A DNA stretch of 64,000 nt from Thiomicrorhabdus sp041583835 (GCF_041583835.1 NZ_JBFHFC010000011.1:3409-67408), one strand, 5' to 3'; positions 25,143 to 34,074 are shown, counted from the first letter of the stretch. The notes: generated by a model not told the origin, from the letters alone. Numbers and translations are program-made.

Positions 25143-26396
25143 TTAGTTTTTATTAGCAAATTCAGGGTATGCTTCCATACCGCATTCTTCAACGTCCAGA
25201 CCCTCAAGTTCCTGATCTTTAGTAGGACGAAGTCCCATCGTTTTCTTGATGATATATAGCACCACGAAAGAAGCGATGAACATCCATGCGAATGTCGCAA
25301 CCGTACCGATCAACTGACCCATGAAAGTCGCGTCTGAGTTACTGAATAGTACCGCGAAGATACCCCAGATACCCGCTGTACCGTGTACAGAGATTGCACC
25401 AACAGGATCATCCAGTTTCATCTTATCGATAGCGATAACAGACAATACAACGATCAGACCACCCACGATACCGATGAATAGAGCCAGACCAGGAGTCGGC
25501 GCTAAAGGTTCTGCAGTGATCGATACAAGACCGGCTAGCGCACCGTTGATTGTCATTGTAAGGTCAGTTTTACCGAATAGTACACGACCTAGCAATGCAG
25601 CAGCGATCATACCACCGGCAGCAGCAGCGTTGGTGTTAACGAAAACAGCCGCTACAGCGTTTGCTTCGTCGACGTTCGAAACCATAAGTTCCGAACCACC
25701 GTTGAAACCGAACCAACCCATCCAAAGGATGAACATACCCAATGTCGCCATTGGTAGGTTAGCACCAGGAATCGCGCGCACTTCACCGTTTTCACCGTAT
25801 TTACCAATACGAGGACCGACTAGGATAACCGCAGCCAAAGCCGCCGCTGCACCAGCCATGTGAACAACAACAGAACCGGCGAAATCTTGGAAACCTAGCT
25901 GATCCAACCAGCCGCCGCCCCATTTCCAGTAACCTTCCATCGGATAGATGAATGCAGTCATAACAACCGCGAAGATTAGGAATGGCCATAGCTTCATACG
26001 CTCGGCAATCGCACCGGAAACAATCGACATTGTTGCAGCGGCGAATACAGCCTGGAAGATGAAGTCAGACATTGCTGAGTAGTAAGGAGCGCCTTCACCG
26101 CCGGCAACGACAGCGTCAACAGTGTGATCTGCACCCAACATGAATGAAATGTTAGGTAGGTATGCACTGATTGGGTCGCCAGGATACATGAAGTTGTAAC
26201 CGACGATCAGGTACATGGTACACGCAACACTGTAAAGCAGTGCGTTCTTGGTTAAGATTTCAACTGTGTTCTTGCTACGAACCAGCCCCGCTTCAAGCAT
26301 TGCGAAACCAGCGGCCATCCACATGACAAGCACAGCGCTCATTAAAAAGTAAAAGGTATCCAGTGCGTAGGATAACTGTGACAAATTTCCTTCCAT
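25143..26396 (-). CDS. amtB: Ammonium transporter
   Basis: A 417-residue Amt/Rh-family channel with about 11 membrane spans. Hallmarks include GGGWLDQLGFQDFAGSVVVH near residues 135-154 (with the conserved Asp) and the twin-His pore pair in VVHMAGAAAA and SVHGTAGIWG. Amt proteins conduct ammonium and also methylammonium. Next to a complete NMG operon it is a candidate methylammonium uptake route. It lies 19 bases after glnK, its PII partner. The C-terminal tail (DQELEGLDVEECGM) is the GlnK-contact end. No long signal peptide is visible. Confidence 0.93.
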   Translation of the reverse strand: MEGNLSQLSYALDTFYFLMSAVLVMWMAAGFAMLEAGLVRSKNTVEILTKNALLYSVACTMYLIVGYNFMYPGDPISAYLPNISFMLGADHTVDAVVAGGEGAPYYSAMSDFIFQAVFAAATMSIVSGAIAERMKLWPFLIFAVVMTAFIYPMEGYWKWGGGWLDQLGFQDFAGSVVVHMAGAAAALAAVILVGPRIGKYGENGEVRAIPGANLPMATLGMFILWMGWFGFNGGSELMVSNVDEANAVAAVFVNTNAAAAGGMIAAALLGRVLFGKTDLTMTINGALAGLVSITAEPLAPTPGLALFIGIVGGLIVVLSVIAIDKMKLDDPVGAISVHGTAGIWGIFAVLFSNSDATFMGQLIGTVATFAWMFIASFVVLYIIKKTMGLRPTKDQELEGLDVEECGMEAYPEFANKN

Positions 26397-26415
26397 AATT
26401 TACTCCAAAATTCGC

Positions 26416-26754
26416 TTATAAAGCTTCATCCCCTGTTTCTGATGTACGAACTCGAATGACCTGCTCTAATGGCAAAACGAAAATTTTCCCATCACCGATC
26501 TTTCCAGTACGCGCCGTTTCTGCAATGCATGTGACGACCTTTTCCAAGGCGTCATCCGACACTGCAACCTCAATCATTATCTTGGGAACATAGGAGATTT
26601 CATACTCCGCCCCGCGATAGATCTCTTTTTGACCTTTTTGGCGACCATAACCCTTAACTTCGATCGCAGTAAGTCCATAAGTACCCAATTCTGATAGGGC
26701 ATCACGAACGTCGTCCAACTTATAAGGGTTGATGATCGCTTTAATTAAATTCAT
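26416..26754 (-). CDS. glnK: Nitrogen regulatory protein PII (GlnK type)
   Basis: The ATG at 26754 gives the standard 112-residue PII, MNLIKAIINPYKLDDV. The frame open upstream to 26796 only adds a non-family tail, and GGAGGAG stands before 26754. Tyr51 in RGAEY, the uridylylation site on the T-loop, is present. The ATP/2-oxoglutarate region TGKIGDGKIFV lies near residues 83-93. GlnK gates the AmtB channel encoded 19 bases downstream and relays nitrogen status. The leader upstream is strongly structured (see the leader entry). Confidence 0.93.
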   Translation of the reverse strand: MNLIKAIINPYKLDDVRDALSELGTYGLTAIEVKGYGRQKGQKEIYRGAEYEISYVPKIMIEVAVSDDALEKVVTCIAETARTGKIGDGKIFVLPLEQVIRVRTSETGDEAL

Positions 26755-26973
26755 GTACGATCTCCTCCGGTAAATGAAATAATGAAAAAGAGCCAACTTA
26801 CTGATTGAAAAAGTAATTTGGCTCTAAGGTGGGTATGGAACAAATACCCAGGAGGAATAAGAAAGTTTAATTCCAGGAAATATTTTCCCTTTTAAAACAA
26901 GGGGATATGTAATATTTTTAGATGTTGGCGTGGTGATAGAAAGAAAGGTGCACCATAATGACTGTAATAATAA
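26755..26973 (-). promoter_or_regulatory. Structured glnK-amtB leader with terminator-like hairpin
   Basis: Read on the minus strand, a 7-base stem-loop (TGGGTAT/ATACCCA, 26830-26850) is followed by a long hairpin. The hairpin has arms AGAGCCAA (26789-26796) and TTGGCTCT (26818-26825), extended by AGTAA/TTACT pairing, and is then followed by TTTTTC. Only 31 bases separate it from the glnK ATG, too few for a promoter. The glnK transcript must therefore either begin upstream of the hairpin or be XRE readthrough through it. A TCCTCC stretch near 26851-26857 can also pair with the GGAGGA ribosome site. It could be a simple XRE terminator or a regulated attenuator. Confidence 0.55.
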
Positions 26974-27573
26974 TCAGTCTGGTGCGTTATTGCCGTAGTA
27001 GATGATGTTCAAAAAGCGAATCGGAACTTCGATGAGTTCTTCCGGGCCATGAGAGATTCGAGCATCGTAAGTTAATGAGTCGCCGGGTTTCATATGATAG
27101 GTCTGTTTTCCGTGGCGGTAGATCATTTCACCTTCTAGTAGGTGCATGAATACCGTGCCTTCATGACTGAAAGCGGGAAAGATTTCGCTTTTATTGTCGA
27201 GCGAGATCAAAAAAGGTTCAAAGGTTTTATGTGGGCCTGTATCGTAAGCCAGCAGCTGATAAGTGTGACCGACTTTAGTTCCTCTACGCACGACTTCCAA
27301 GGCTTCTTCGGCCTTAACCAGTTGGGCGCCGCCTTCTTCGTCGGAATCGAACTCTTTGAAGAAAGAGGAGATAGGTACGCCGAGCGAGCGTGAAATTTTT
27401 AACAGTGAATCCAGGCTGGGAGAAACTTGAGCGTTTTCGATTTTACTTAACATGCCGCGGCTGATACCGGATTGATCCGAAACTTCTGCGATAGTCAGCC
27501 CTTGTTTTTTTCTGACGTTGTTAATGACTTTGCCAATATAGATATCGAGTGATTGATTTTGCTTTCCGCTCAT
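26974..27573 (-). CDS. XRE-cupin transcriptional regulator
   Basis: A 199-residue protein. The XRE helix-turn-helix occupies residues 12-66 (IGKVINNVRKKQGLTIAEVS, SGISRGMLSKIENAQVSPSL), and a small-molecule cupin occupies about residues 118-195 (HEGTVFMHLLEGEMIYRHG, MKPGDSLTYDA). Such HTH-cupin regulators often control amine or amino-acid catabolic operons and bind a metabolite in the cupin. It lies next to glnK-amtB and the NMG operon, so it may sense methylamine pathway intermediates; this is inference. A clear TATAAT -10 (27620-27625 on the plus numbering) lies upstream of its start. Confidence 0.8.
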   Translation of the reverse strand: MSGKQNQSLDIYIGKVINNVRKKQGLTIAEVSDQSGISRGMLSKIENAQVSPSLDSLLKISRSLGVPISSFFKEFDSDEEGGAQLVKAEEALEVVRRGTKVGHTYQLLAYDTGPHKTFEPFLISLDNKSEIFPAFSHEGTVFMHLLEGEMIYRHGKQTYHMKPGDSLTYDARISHGPEELIEVPIRFLNIIYYGNNAPD

Positions 27574-27619
27574 AGTGTTTTTGCCTTAATACGATTTTTT
27601 GGTCATTAAGTTAAAACGA

Positions 27620-27625
27620 ATTATA
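27620..27625 (-). promoter_or_regulatory. Candidate -10 box of the XRE-cupin gene
   Basis: Read on the minus strand, a perfect TATAAT lies 47 bases upstream of the regulator's ATG. The -35 is weak; the best match (TTCAAA) is too far at about 20 bases. Plausible only. Confidence 0.35.
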
Positions 27626-27748
27626 CAGAAAATGACGCAGAGGCTTTTGAAAAGATGCTTGAAAAAAGCTTGAGGAGTGGGAAAAGAGGAGCGTTTTTGC
27701 TGGTTTGGAGGGGGAAGTGTACTTTTTTGTCGACGATCGTAAATAAAA

Positions 27749-27770
27749 AAGCCCGGCTTCAACCGGGCTT
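27749..27770. terminator. Terminator after adk
   Basis: Stem AAGCCCGG (27749-27756) and CCGGGCTT (27763-27770) with a 6-base loop, flanked by A and T tracts on both sides. On the minus strand it closes adk, 9 bases beyond its stop. Confidence 0.88.
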
Positions 27771-27778
27771 TTAAAGAT

Positions 27779-28426
27779 TTAGTTTAAAGCGGTCAAAATT
27801 GCTTTTTCAACATCGGCAATGCTTTGAGTACCGTCTACTTTCACGTAGGTCAGGCCGGAATTATCTGCCGCCATCTCGGTGTAGTAGTCGATAAGCGGTG
27901 CAGTTTGTTCATGGTAGACGTTCAAACGGTCTTTAACGACTTCAGGCTTGTCGTCATCGCGTTGCACCAGGTCTTCCCCGGTAATGTCGTCTTTACCGTC
28001 CACTTTAGGCGGATTGTAGACGGTGTGATAAGTTCTGCCCGAAGCCAGGTGAGCGCGTCGCCCCGACATACGGTTGACGATCTCTTCGTCCGGAACGTCG
28101 ATCTCGACGACGGCATCGATTTCAACGCCGGCAGCTTTTAGAGCGTCCGCTTGAGGTACGGTACGCGGGAAGCCATCCAGCAAGAAACCGTTTTTGCAGT
28201 CTTCTTCGGCGATGCGGTCTTTAACCAGTCCGATAATGATTTCATCCGTGACCAATTTACCGGCATCCATAAACTCTTTAGCCAGTTTGCCCATTGGCGT
28301 GCCGGCTTTGATCGCAGCGCGCAGCATGTCGCCGGTCGAGATTTGAGGGATGTTGAATTGTTTGGTTAAGAATTGAGCTTGAGTGCCTTTACCGGCTCCC
28401 GGTGCGCCAAGAAGGATGAATTTCAT
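27779..28426 (-). CDS. adk: Adenylate kinase
   Basis: A 215-residue nucleoside monophosphate kinase. The P-loop GAPGAGKGTQA lies at residues 7-17, the NMP-binding segment STGDMLRAAI near 30-39, and the signature DGFPRTVPQADAL near 84-96. The LID region around GRRAHLASGRTYHTVYNPP (122-140) lacks the four zinc-binding cysteines of Gram-positive forms. It interconverts ATP+AMP and 2 ADP. It stands alone on the minus strand with its own terminator. The length is the usual 214-215 residues. Confidence 0.97.
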   Translation of the reverse strand: MKFILLGAPGAGKGTQAQFLTKQFNIPQISTGDMLRAAIKAGTPMGKLAKEFMDAGKLVTDEIIIGLVKDRIAEEDCKNGFLLDGFPRTVPQADALKAAGVEIDAVVEIDVPDEEIVNRMSGRRAHLASGRTYHTVYNPPKVDGKDDITGEDLVQRDDDKPEVVKDRLNVYHEQTAPLIDYYTEMAADNSGLTYVKVDGTQSIADVEKAILTALN

Positions 28427-28528
28427 TGGAATTTCCTGAGGTTAAGTGAATAATCGGTTCAAATATGCGGCATATTATACGGCTATATGACGAGATTTAA
28501 AGTGCCGCTTGAATCCGTTCGGAGGTCA

Positions 28529-29413
28529 CTAGGATTTTGACGACAATAATTGATCTATGGTGCGTTGCGCCTGGTGTTCGTAATGGCCGCCGAACAGGTT
28601 AAAGTGATTCAGAATATGGTAGAGGTTGTAGAGCGGTTTACGCTGTTGGTAACCGGCATCAAGCGGAAAGACTTCATTGTAACCGCTGTAAAAAACCGCT
28701 GAAAACCCGCCGAATAATTCGGTCATAGCGAGATCGGTTTCGCGATCGCCGTAATAACAGGCCGGATCGAAAATCACTGCATCCCCTTGTTCGGTGAAGG
28801 CGCTGTTGCCGCCCCATAGGTCGCCGTGTAACAGCGATGCTTCCGGTAGGTAGTGTTCGAACCAGGCAGGCAGTTTGTCTATTAATAGAACGCCTTGGTC
28901 GTACAGCGAACGCGAAGCGCCGCGCAATTGAGCTAACTCCAGTTGCGGACGCAGGCGCTGTTCGCCGTAAAATCCTATCCAGTCACTGTGCCAGCGATTG
29001 GACTGTAAAGTATGGCCGATATAATTATCCTCAAACCAGCCGAAAGGTTGCGGGTCTCGATGTATTTGATGATGCATCAATGCCAGATCGCGTCCGCGTT
29101 GAAAATCGTCGCCGTGCGAAGTTAATTGCAGATATTCCATCAACAGCCAAGCCTGATGGTTGTGCAGTCCGAATCCTAGGGGTTTTGGGCATAGGATGCT
29201 GCCGGATTTGGCGATGGCCTCAAGGTTGTGGGCCTCGGTCTTAAACATCGGCAGTGCTTCGGCACGGTTGAGTTTGACAAAAAAATTGCCTTGCGCGGTA
29301 TGGAGTCGATAGGCTTGATGAATGTCTCCGCCCGCAACCGGAGCGGCCGTTTCGATATGAAAATCGCGTTCGAGAGACTGACTTAGCGTATCTGAAAAAT
29401 CGGACCAATCCAT
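28529..29413 (-). CDS. Fructosamine kinase family protein
   Basis: A 294-residue APH-like small-molecule kinase. The ATP lysine is in NFFVKLNRAEALPMF near residue 49, and the catalytic LLHGDLWGGN lies near 194-203, followed by a metal-binding VIFDPACYYGDRETDLA near 213-229. Bacterial members phosphorylate fructosamine-type adducts such as ribulosamines, a protein repair step, though many have unknown substrates. It runs tandem with mrcA on the same strand, 47 bases downstream of that gene's stop. The substrate is not determined. Confidence 0.85.
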   Translation of the reverse strand: MDWSDFSDTLSQSLERDFHIETAAPVAGGDIHQAYRLHTAQGNFFVKLNRAEALPMFKTEAHNLEAIAKSGSILCPKPLGFGLHNHQAWLLMEYLQLTSHGDDFQRGRDLALMHHQIHRDPQPFGWFEDNYIGHTLQSNRWHSDWIGFYGEQRLRPQLELAQLRGASRSLYDQGVLLIDKLPAWFEHYLPEASLLHGDLWGGNSAFTEQGDAVIFDPACYYGDRETDLAMTELFGGFSAVFYSGYNEVFPLDAGYQQRKPLYNLYHILNHFNLFGGHYEHQAQRTIDQLLSSKS

Positions 29414-29460
29414 TTGTAAGTCTCCCGTTTTGTCGTGCAGATTCAGAATTGCATGGGCAA

Positions 29461-31872
29461 TTACTTGAATAACTCTTCCGTGATCTGACGAATCTTGGTT
29501 TGAGTGATATCCGGAACCTTGGGTGCATTATCCTCTTTGAAGACCTCGAAGAATGCGCCCGGCGTGTCGGCAGGAACCGCTTCACCGGTGTCCGGATTAA
29601 TCGGCACATTGACCAGTCCGTCCGGACGGGCAAACGGTACGTTTGGAGAATCCGCGAGTGCGACACGCATGTAATCGATCCAGATCGGCAAGGCAGCACG
29701 TCCGCCGACTTCTCTGCGTCCAAGTGTGGACGGTGTGTCGAATCCAACCCAGACCGTCGTTACCACATCCGGATTGAAACCGGAGAACCACGCGTCTTTT
29801 TGATCGTTGGTGGTACCGGTTTTACCGGCGATGTCTTCGCGTTTGAGGATATTGGCCTGTCTGCCGGAACCGTATCTGATGACATCCTGCATCAGCGAGG
29901 TCGTGATGTAAGCGGTTTGCGGACTAATCACGCGCGGCGCACTGTTCGGATCGTCTTCCATACACTGTACCGCACAAGCGGTTTTCGGTTGGGCGCGGTA
30001 GATGACGTCGCCGTTGAAGTCGCGCACCTCTTTAATCAGGTACGGGCTGATCTTATAACCGGTATTGGCGAAGGTTGCATAAGCCTGCACGATCTGCCAA
30101 GGCGTGAACTGCGCGCTACCCAAGGCTAACGACAGGTCGCGGTGCTTGTTCATCTCTTCTTCCGGCAAGCCGAAACGCTGCACGTAATCGACGGTGTAGT
30201 TGATGCCGATTCGTTGCAATAGTCGGATTGAAACCAGGTTGCGCGAGTAAGCCAACGCTTTACGCAAACGGGTCGGGCCGTAGAACTGTCCCGAATAGTT
30301 TTCCGGACGCCAGACGTCTTCCAGTGCACGGTCGTGGAATACAACCGGTGCATCGTTGATGATGGTTGCCGGGGTCAGCCCTTTATCGAAGGCAGCTGTA
30401 TATAAGAACGGTTTGAAGTTCGATCCCGGTTGGCGTTGGGCTTGAACCACACGGTTGAACTTGCTGCGGAAGTAGTCGAAACCTCCGACGAGTGCAAGAA
30501 TTTGTCCGTCTTTAGGCGAAATCGAAATCAAAGCCGCTTCGGTTTGTGGGTCTTGAGCCAGTTGCCATTGACCGTTTAGTTCCTGTAAATAGATGATGTC
30601 GCCGACTTTCAAAACATCCTGAGGTTTGGTCGGTTCAGGTCCCATTCGGTTGACGTCGATGTAAGGCGCCGCCCATTTCATGGTTTCGAAAGGCAGGCTG
30701 ATGTCTTTTCCGTCCAGCATTAACACTTTGGTGTCGGTTTTAGCGAATTGGGTAACGATACCGGTTTTGAGGTGGCCGTATTTAGGCACTTCGTTAAGCA
30801 CCTCTAACAAGGCTTCACGGTCGCTCATTTCAGTCGGTGTCAGGTGTTTAATCGGGCCGCGGTAACCGTGACGGCGTTCGTATTCCTGCAATCCGTCTCT
30901 AACCGCCAGATTCGCTTCGTTTTGTAAACGGCTGTTGATGCTGGTGACGATAGTCAGCCCTTGTTTAAGTGCGTCTTCACCGAAGTGCTCTACCGCAAAG
31001 CTGCGAGCCATTTCAGCAACGTAGCCGGCTTCAATGTCGATACGTGCTCCAATGCGTTGGGCATGGACTTCGACGGACTGAGCCTGCTGCATCTCTTCTT
31101 CGGTGATGAAGCCCTGTTCGTACATACGGCGCAATACATAGTTACGGCGCAGCTTGGCTCGATCCGGATCGGCGATCGGATTGTAGGCGGATGGCGCTTT
31201 CGGTAAACCGGCAATCATCGCGTATTCGTCCAGAGACAGTTCGTTGATTGGCTTGCCATAGTAGGTTTGCGCCGCTGCGGCGACTCCGTAAGAGCGGTAG
31301 CCTAGGAAAATTTTGTTGAGGTAGAGCGCCAGGATTTCCTGTTTGGTAATTTCATTTTCGATTTTATACGCGAGAATGATCTCGTTGAGTTTGCGCAGAT
31401 AGGTCTTTTCTTTGGTTAGGAAGAAGTTACGAGCCACCTGCATGGTGATGGTCGAGCCCCCGGATTTCTTGCTTCCGGTAGAGACCAGTTCGTAAACTGC
31501 ACGTGCTAGACCTTTGAAATCGACCCCCCCGTGTTCGAAGAAGCTTTCGTCTTCTGCGGAGATGATCGCTTGAGTCATACGCTCGGGAATTTCAGTGTAA
31601 TCCAGAGGAATACGTTTTTTGGTTCCGATCTCGCTAATCAGTCTGCCGTCTTCGCTGACGATACGAAGAGGCACTTGATAGGTAACGTCTTTTAAAGCGG
31701 TTGCATCAGGCAGGGTTGGATAGACGGTGAACACATAAACCATCATCGCCAATAGCGGCGTCACGAAGAAACTGATAAATACGGTCAACCAGACAAAGCG
31801 TTTGAGTTTACGTTTTGGCTTTGTCGGCGTTTCTGGTTGTGAATCTGGTGATTGAGGGTTTGTGTCGCTCAT
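29461..31872 (-). CDS. mrcA: Class A penicillin-binding protein 1a
   Basis: An 803-residue bifunctional peptidoglycan synthase. It has an N-terminal cytosolic tail rich in Pro/Lys, a single membrane segment near residues 28-50, and a GT51 glycosyltransferase domain (EDESFFEHGGVDFKG near 106-120). An inserted OB-type domain lies around 300-420. The transpeptidase has the SxxK motif in PGSNFKPF, the SxN in YSRNL, and KTGTT near residue 680. It polymerises and crosslinks peptidoglycan at the inner-membrane periplasmic face. The length fits PBP1a rather than PBP1b. Confidence 0.95.
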   Translation of the reverse strand: MSDTNPQSPDSQPETPTKPKRKLKRFVWLTVFISFFVTPLLAMMVYVFTVYPTLPDATALKDVTYQVPLRIVSEDGRLISEIGTKKRIPLDYTEIPERMTQAIISAEDESFFEHGGVDFKGLARAVYELVSTGSKKSGGSTITMQVARNFFLTKEKTYLRKLNEIILAYKIENEITKQEILALYLNKIFLGYRSYGVAAAAQTYYGKPINELSLDEYAMIAGLPKAPSAYNPIADPDRAKLRRNYVLRRMYEQGFITEEEMQQAQSVEVHAQRIGARIDIEAGYVAEMARSFAVEHFGEDALKQGLTIVTSINSRLQNEANLAVRDGLQEYERRHGYRGPIKHLTPTEMSDREALLEVLNEVPKYGHLKTGIVTQFAKTDTKVLMLDGKDISLPFETMKWAAPYIDVNRMGPEPTKPQDVLKVGDIIYLQELNGQWQLAQDPQTEAALISISPKDGQILALVGGFDYFRSKFNRVVQAQRQPGSNFKPFLYTAAFDKGLTPATIINDAPVVFHDRALEDVWRPENYSGQFYGPTRLRKALAYSRNLVSIRLLQRIGINYTVDYVQRFGLPEEEMNKHRDLSLALGSAQFTPWQIVQAYATFANTGYKISPYLIKEVRDFNGDVIYRAQPKTACAVQCMEDDPNSAPRVISPQTAYITTSLMQDVIRYGSGRQANILKREDIAGKTGTTNDQKDAWFSGFNPDVVTTVWVGFDTPSTLGRREVGGRAALPIWIDYMRVALADSPNVPFARPDGLVNVPINPDTGEAVPADTPGAFFEVFKEDNAPKVPDITQTKIRQITEELFK

Positions 31873-32001
31873 AAGTGCTCTGGTTTTGCCGTTTTAACTG
31901 GTTTATTAATTAGTTATCAGACGTTGAAAACAGTCGTCATTATACCTTCTTATTATTTGAAAAGGCATGGGACACATTAAAAGTAATCGATTCTAAAATG
32001 C

Positions 32002-32029
32002 AAAAAGCCCGGCATTTGCCGGGCTTTTT
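32002..32029. terminator. Bidirectional terminator
   Basis: A perfect 12-base stem, AAAAAGCCCGGC and GCCGGGCTTTTT, with a 4-base loop. On the minus strand it follows the stop of the small membrane protein gene at 32060 by about 30 bases. Confidence 0.9.
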
Positions 32030-32059
32030 AATTCTCAAGCTACTTTAAAGGGGAGTTGC

Positions 32060-32275
32060 TTAAGAGTTCTTGCTGTAACGACCGCTTTTGATGTCGCTCC
32101 ACATCAAATACAAGTTACCTACTAGGATGAAGGCAATTGCAGAAACAACACCGATGACACCGATAGCAACCTGGATAGATTGTGGCAGGATATCCGCCCA
32201 AATTCCTAGTAGAACAGCTAAAGGAACCACTACCGCTACAACGATGGTTAATAGCATTTTTATTAAATTACTCAT
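32060..32275 (-). CDS. Small two-helix membrane protein, unknown function
   Basis: I start at the ATG at 32275 (71 residues, MSNLIKMLLTIV). A GAGG ribosome site lies just upstream, while the extension to 32374 adds a residue run with no matching features. Two membrane helices are clear: about residues 5-24 and 30-54. A short C-terminal tail, SDIKSGRYSKNS, is charged. It is monocistronic, with its own terminator, and lies between mrcA and yicC. The family is not recognised. Confidence 0.6.
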   Translation of the reverse strand: MSNLIKMLLTIVVAVVVPLAVLLGIWADILPQSIQVAIGVIGVVSAIAFILVGNLYLMWSDIKSGRYSKNS

Positions 32276-32419
32276 AGTAATGCGCCTCAGATAAAATATT
32301 ATTGGTTTTATAACAGTTGGAACTATACTTTTGTTAAAGTCGAATTTCAAATAAAAATGATTGATTTCAATCAAGAAATACAGCTAATCCATTTCCGGTT
32401 CAGGATGTTAATTAATTGA

Positions 32420-33289
32420 TTATTCAATATTTTGCACTTGTTCGCGCATCTGTTCGATCAGTACTTTGAGTTCAACGCCGATTTGCGAAGTGCGGCTATC
32501 GGCCGATTTGGAACCCAACGTATTGGCTTCGCGATTAAGTTCCTGCATTAAAAAGTCGAGTCTGCGGCCAATAGCGTCTTTCGACTCCATGACGTGACGT
32601 ACTTCCGTTAAATGCGTGCGCAAGCGGTCCAACTCTTCATGCACATCCAGCTTTTGTGCCAGAATCGCCACTTCCTGATGTACACGCATTTCGTCGAACT
32701 CTTCCAGTAGGCTGGCGATACGCTGCCTTAACTTTTCGGTTTGAGTGGCGATGATTTCCGGTAGCAATTGTTGCGCTTCGTCGATATAACCGTCAATCGC
32801 ATCGCAGCGTTGCAGGATGATCTCTTTTAAGGCGGCCCCTTCCCGCAAACGGTGTTCGTTCAGGGCGGTGATGGTTTGCTGCAATCCTGCGAAAAGATCC
32901 GTTTCGCGCTGCTCCAAGACGGTTTCGTCAAGTTCGTCGCTGCCCAACACGCCCGGCCAGTTAAGGATTTCCAACGGATTGACTTGAGTCGCTTCCATTA
33001 AGGTTTGCTGTACTTCACAGACCGCTTGCGACAAGGGCTGAAGCACGGCCTGATTGACCTTGAATGCCTGATCGGATTGGTTGTCGTATACTTTTAGGCT
33101 GACTTCGACCTTACCTCGATGGAGTAACTGTTTGAGTTGGTCGCGGATTTTCATTTCAAGGTGACGTTGGTTGTCCGGTAGCTTGAAATACGTTTCCAGA
33201 TAGCGTTGATTGACCGAACGAATTTCCCAGCTGAAATTACCCCAATCCGTCGTTATTTGCGTGCGTGCGAAAGCGGTCATGCTTTTCAT
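32420..33289 (-). CDS. yicC: YicC-family endoribonuclease
   Basis: Starting at the ATG at 33289 gives the family N-terminus MKSMTAFARTQI; the frame extends to 33310 but the extra residues are not conserved, and GGAG lies before 33289. At 289 residues it matches YicC (about 287). The N-terminal domain contains WEIRSVNQRYLETYFKLP near residues 22-39. The C-terminal DUF1732 half ends with GRRLDFLMQELNREANTLGSKS near 240-261. YicC/YloC proteins are RNA-cleaving enzymes linked to RNA turnover. The gene diverges from rdgB. Confidence 0.9.
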   Translation of the reverse strand: MKSMTAFARTQITTDWGNFSWEIRSVNQRYLETYFKLPDNQRHLEMKIRDQLKQLLHRGKVEVSLKVYDNQSDQAFKVNQAVLQPLSQAVCEVQQTLMEATQVNPLEILNWPGVLGSDELDETVLEQRETDLFAGLQQTITALNEHRLREGAALKEIILQRCDAIDGYIDEAQQLLPEIIATQTEKLRQRIASLLEEFDEMRVHQEVAILAQKLDVHEELDRLRTHLTEVRHVMESKDAIGRRLDFLMQELNREANTLGSKSADSRTSQIGVELKVLIEQMREQVQNIE

Positions 33290-33442
33290 CGTTAGACTCC
33301 ATCGTCCCACTTAAAAGTGCCTTGGTTTATAATGCATCCCATTCTACCGCTTATTAAGAGAAAGGGAACAGTGCGAGTGTTCATCGTCTCGGCTACGGCG
33401 ATTGATTCCGATTAAATTTTAAAGGATGTACTGGAGAAGGGA

Positions 33443-34045
33443 ATGAATCAGGTTGTATTGGCTACCGGTAATGCAGGCAAAATTAAGGAAATGACGGAAA
33501 TCCTGCAGCCTTTGGGTTGGGGGGTGAAACCGCAGTTCGAGTTCTTTAAAGGTGAAGCCGACGAGACCGGATTGTCGTTTATCGAGAATGCGATTTTAAA
33601 AGCACGTTTTGCTTGCGAGCAAACCGGTTTGCCTGCGATTGCCGATGATTCCGGTATTGAGGTGACGGCGCTGCAAGGACGTCCGGGTATTTATTCGGCA
33701 CGTTATGCGGGGCAGAAAGCCAGTGACGAAGACAACTTGCAGAAACTGCTGGCGGATATGGACGAGGTGCCTCCGTGTATGCGTCAGGCGAGTTACTATT
33801 GTGCAATGGTGTTTTGTCGTCACGCCGCCGATCCGACGCCGTTAATCGGATTGGGTCGCTGGAAAGGCGAAATCGGCCACGAACCGAAAGGCGACGGGGG
33901 GTTCGGTTACGACCCGATCTTTGTTCTGCCGGAACTTGGAAAAACCGCGGCGGAAATCTCCAAGGAAGAGAAAAACCGCGTCAGCCATCGTGCTCAGGCG
34001 TTGAATGCGTTGGTAGAGCAAATCAAAGGGTTGGGACATTATTAG
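33443..34045 (+). CDS. rdgB: dITP/XTP pyrophosphatase
   Basis: A 200-residue HAM1/RdgB protein. Hallmarks are LATGNAGKIKEM (residues 6-17), ADDSGIEVTALQG near 68-80, GRPGIYSARYAG near 80-91, and GFGYDPIFVLP near 154-164. It hydrolyses non-canonical purine triphosphates (dITP, XTP), keeping deaminated bases out of DNA. GGAGAAGGGA precedes the ATG. In gammaproteobacteria it is commonly followed by hemW; here a beta-CASP nuclease and a small secreted protein intervene. Confidence 0.95.
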   Translation: MNQVVLATGNAGKIKEMTEILQPLGWGVKPQFEFFKGEADETGLSFIENAILKARFACEQTGLPAIADDSGIEVTALQGRPGIYSARYAGQKASDEDNLQKLLADMDEVPPCMRQASYYCAMVFCRHAADPTPLIGLGRWKGEIGHEPKGDGGFGYDPIFVLPELGKTAAEISKEEKNRVSHRAQALNALVEQIKGLGHY

Positions 34046-34074
34046 GATTCGATCAAAATCCGTGTTCCAAACTG

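Noticed and set aside
25321..25863. Plus-strand frame inside amtB
   Set aside because: Ala/Ser/Thr/Pro-rich shadow of a GC-skewed membrane gene; the amtB motifs are certain.
26416..26796. Longer glnK start at 26796
   Set aside because: The extra residues are not PII-like, and the ribosome site and family start point to 26754.
26755..26973. Sigma-54 promoter upstream of glnK
   Set aside because: The best TGG match lacks the downstream GC pair at the proper distance.
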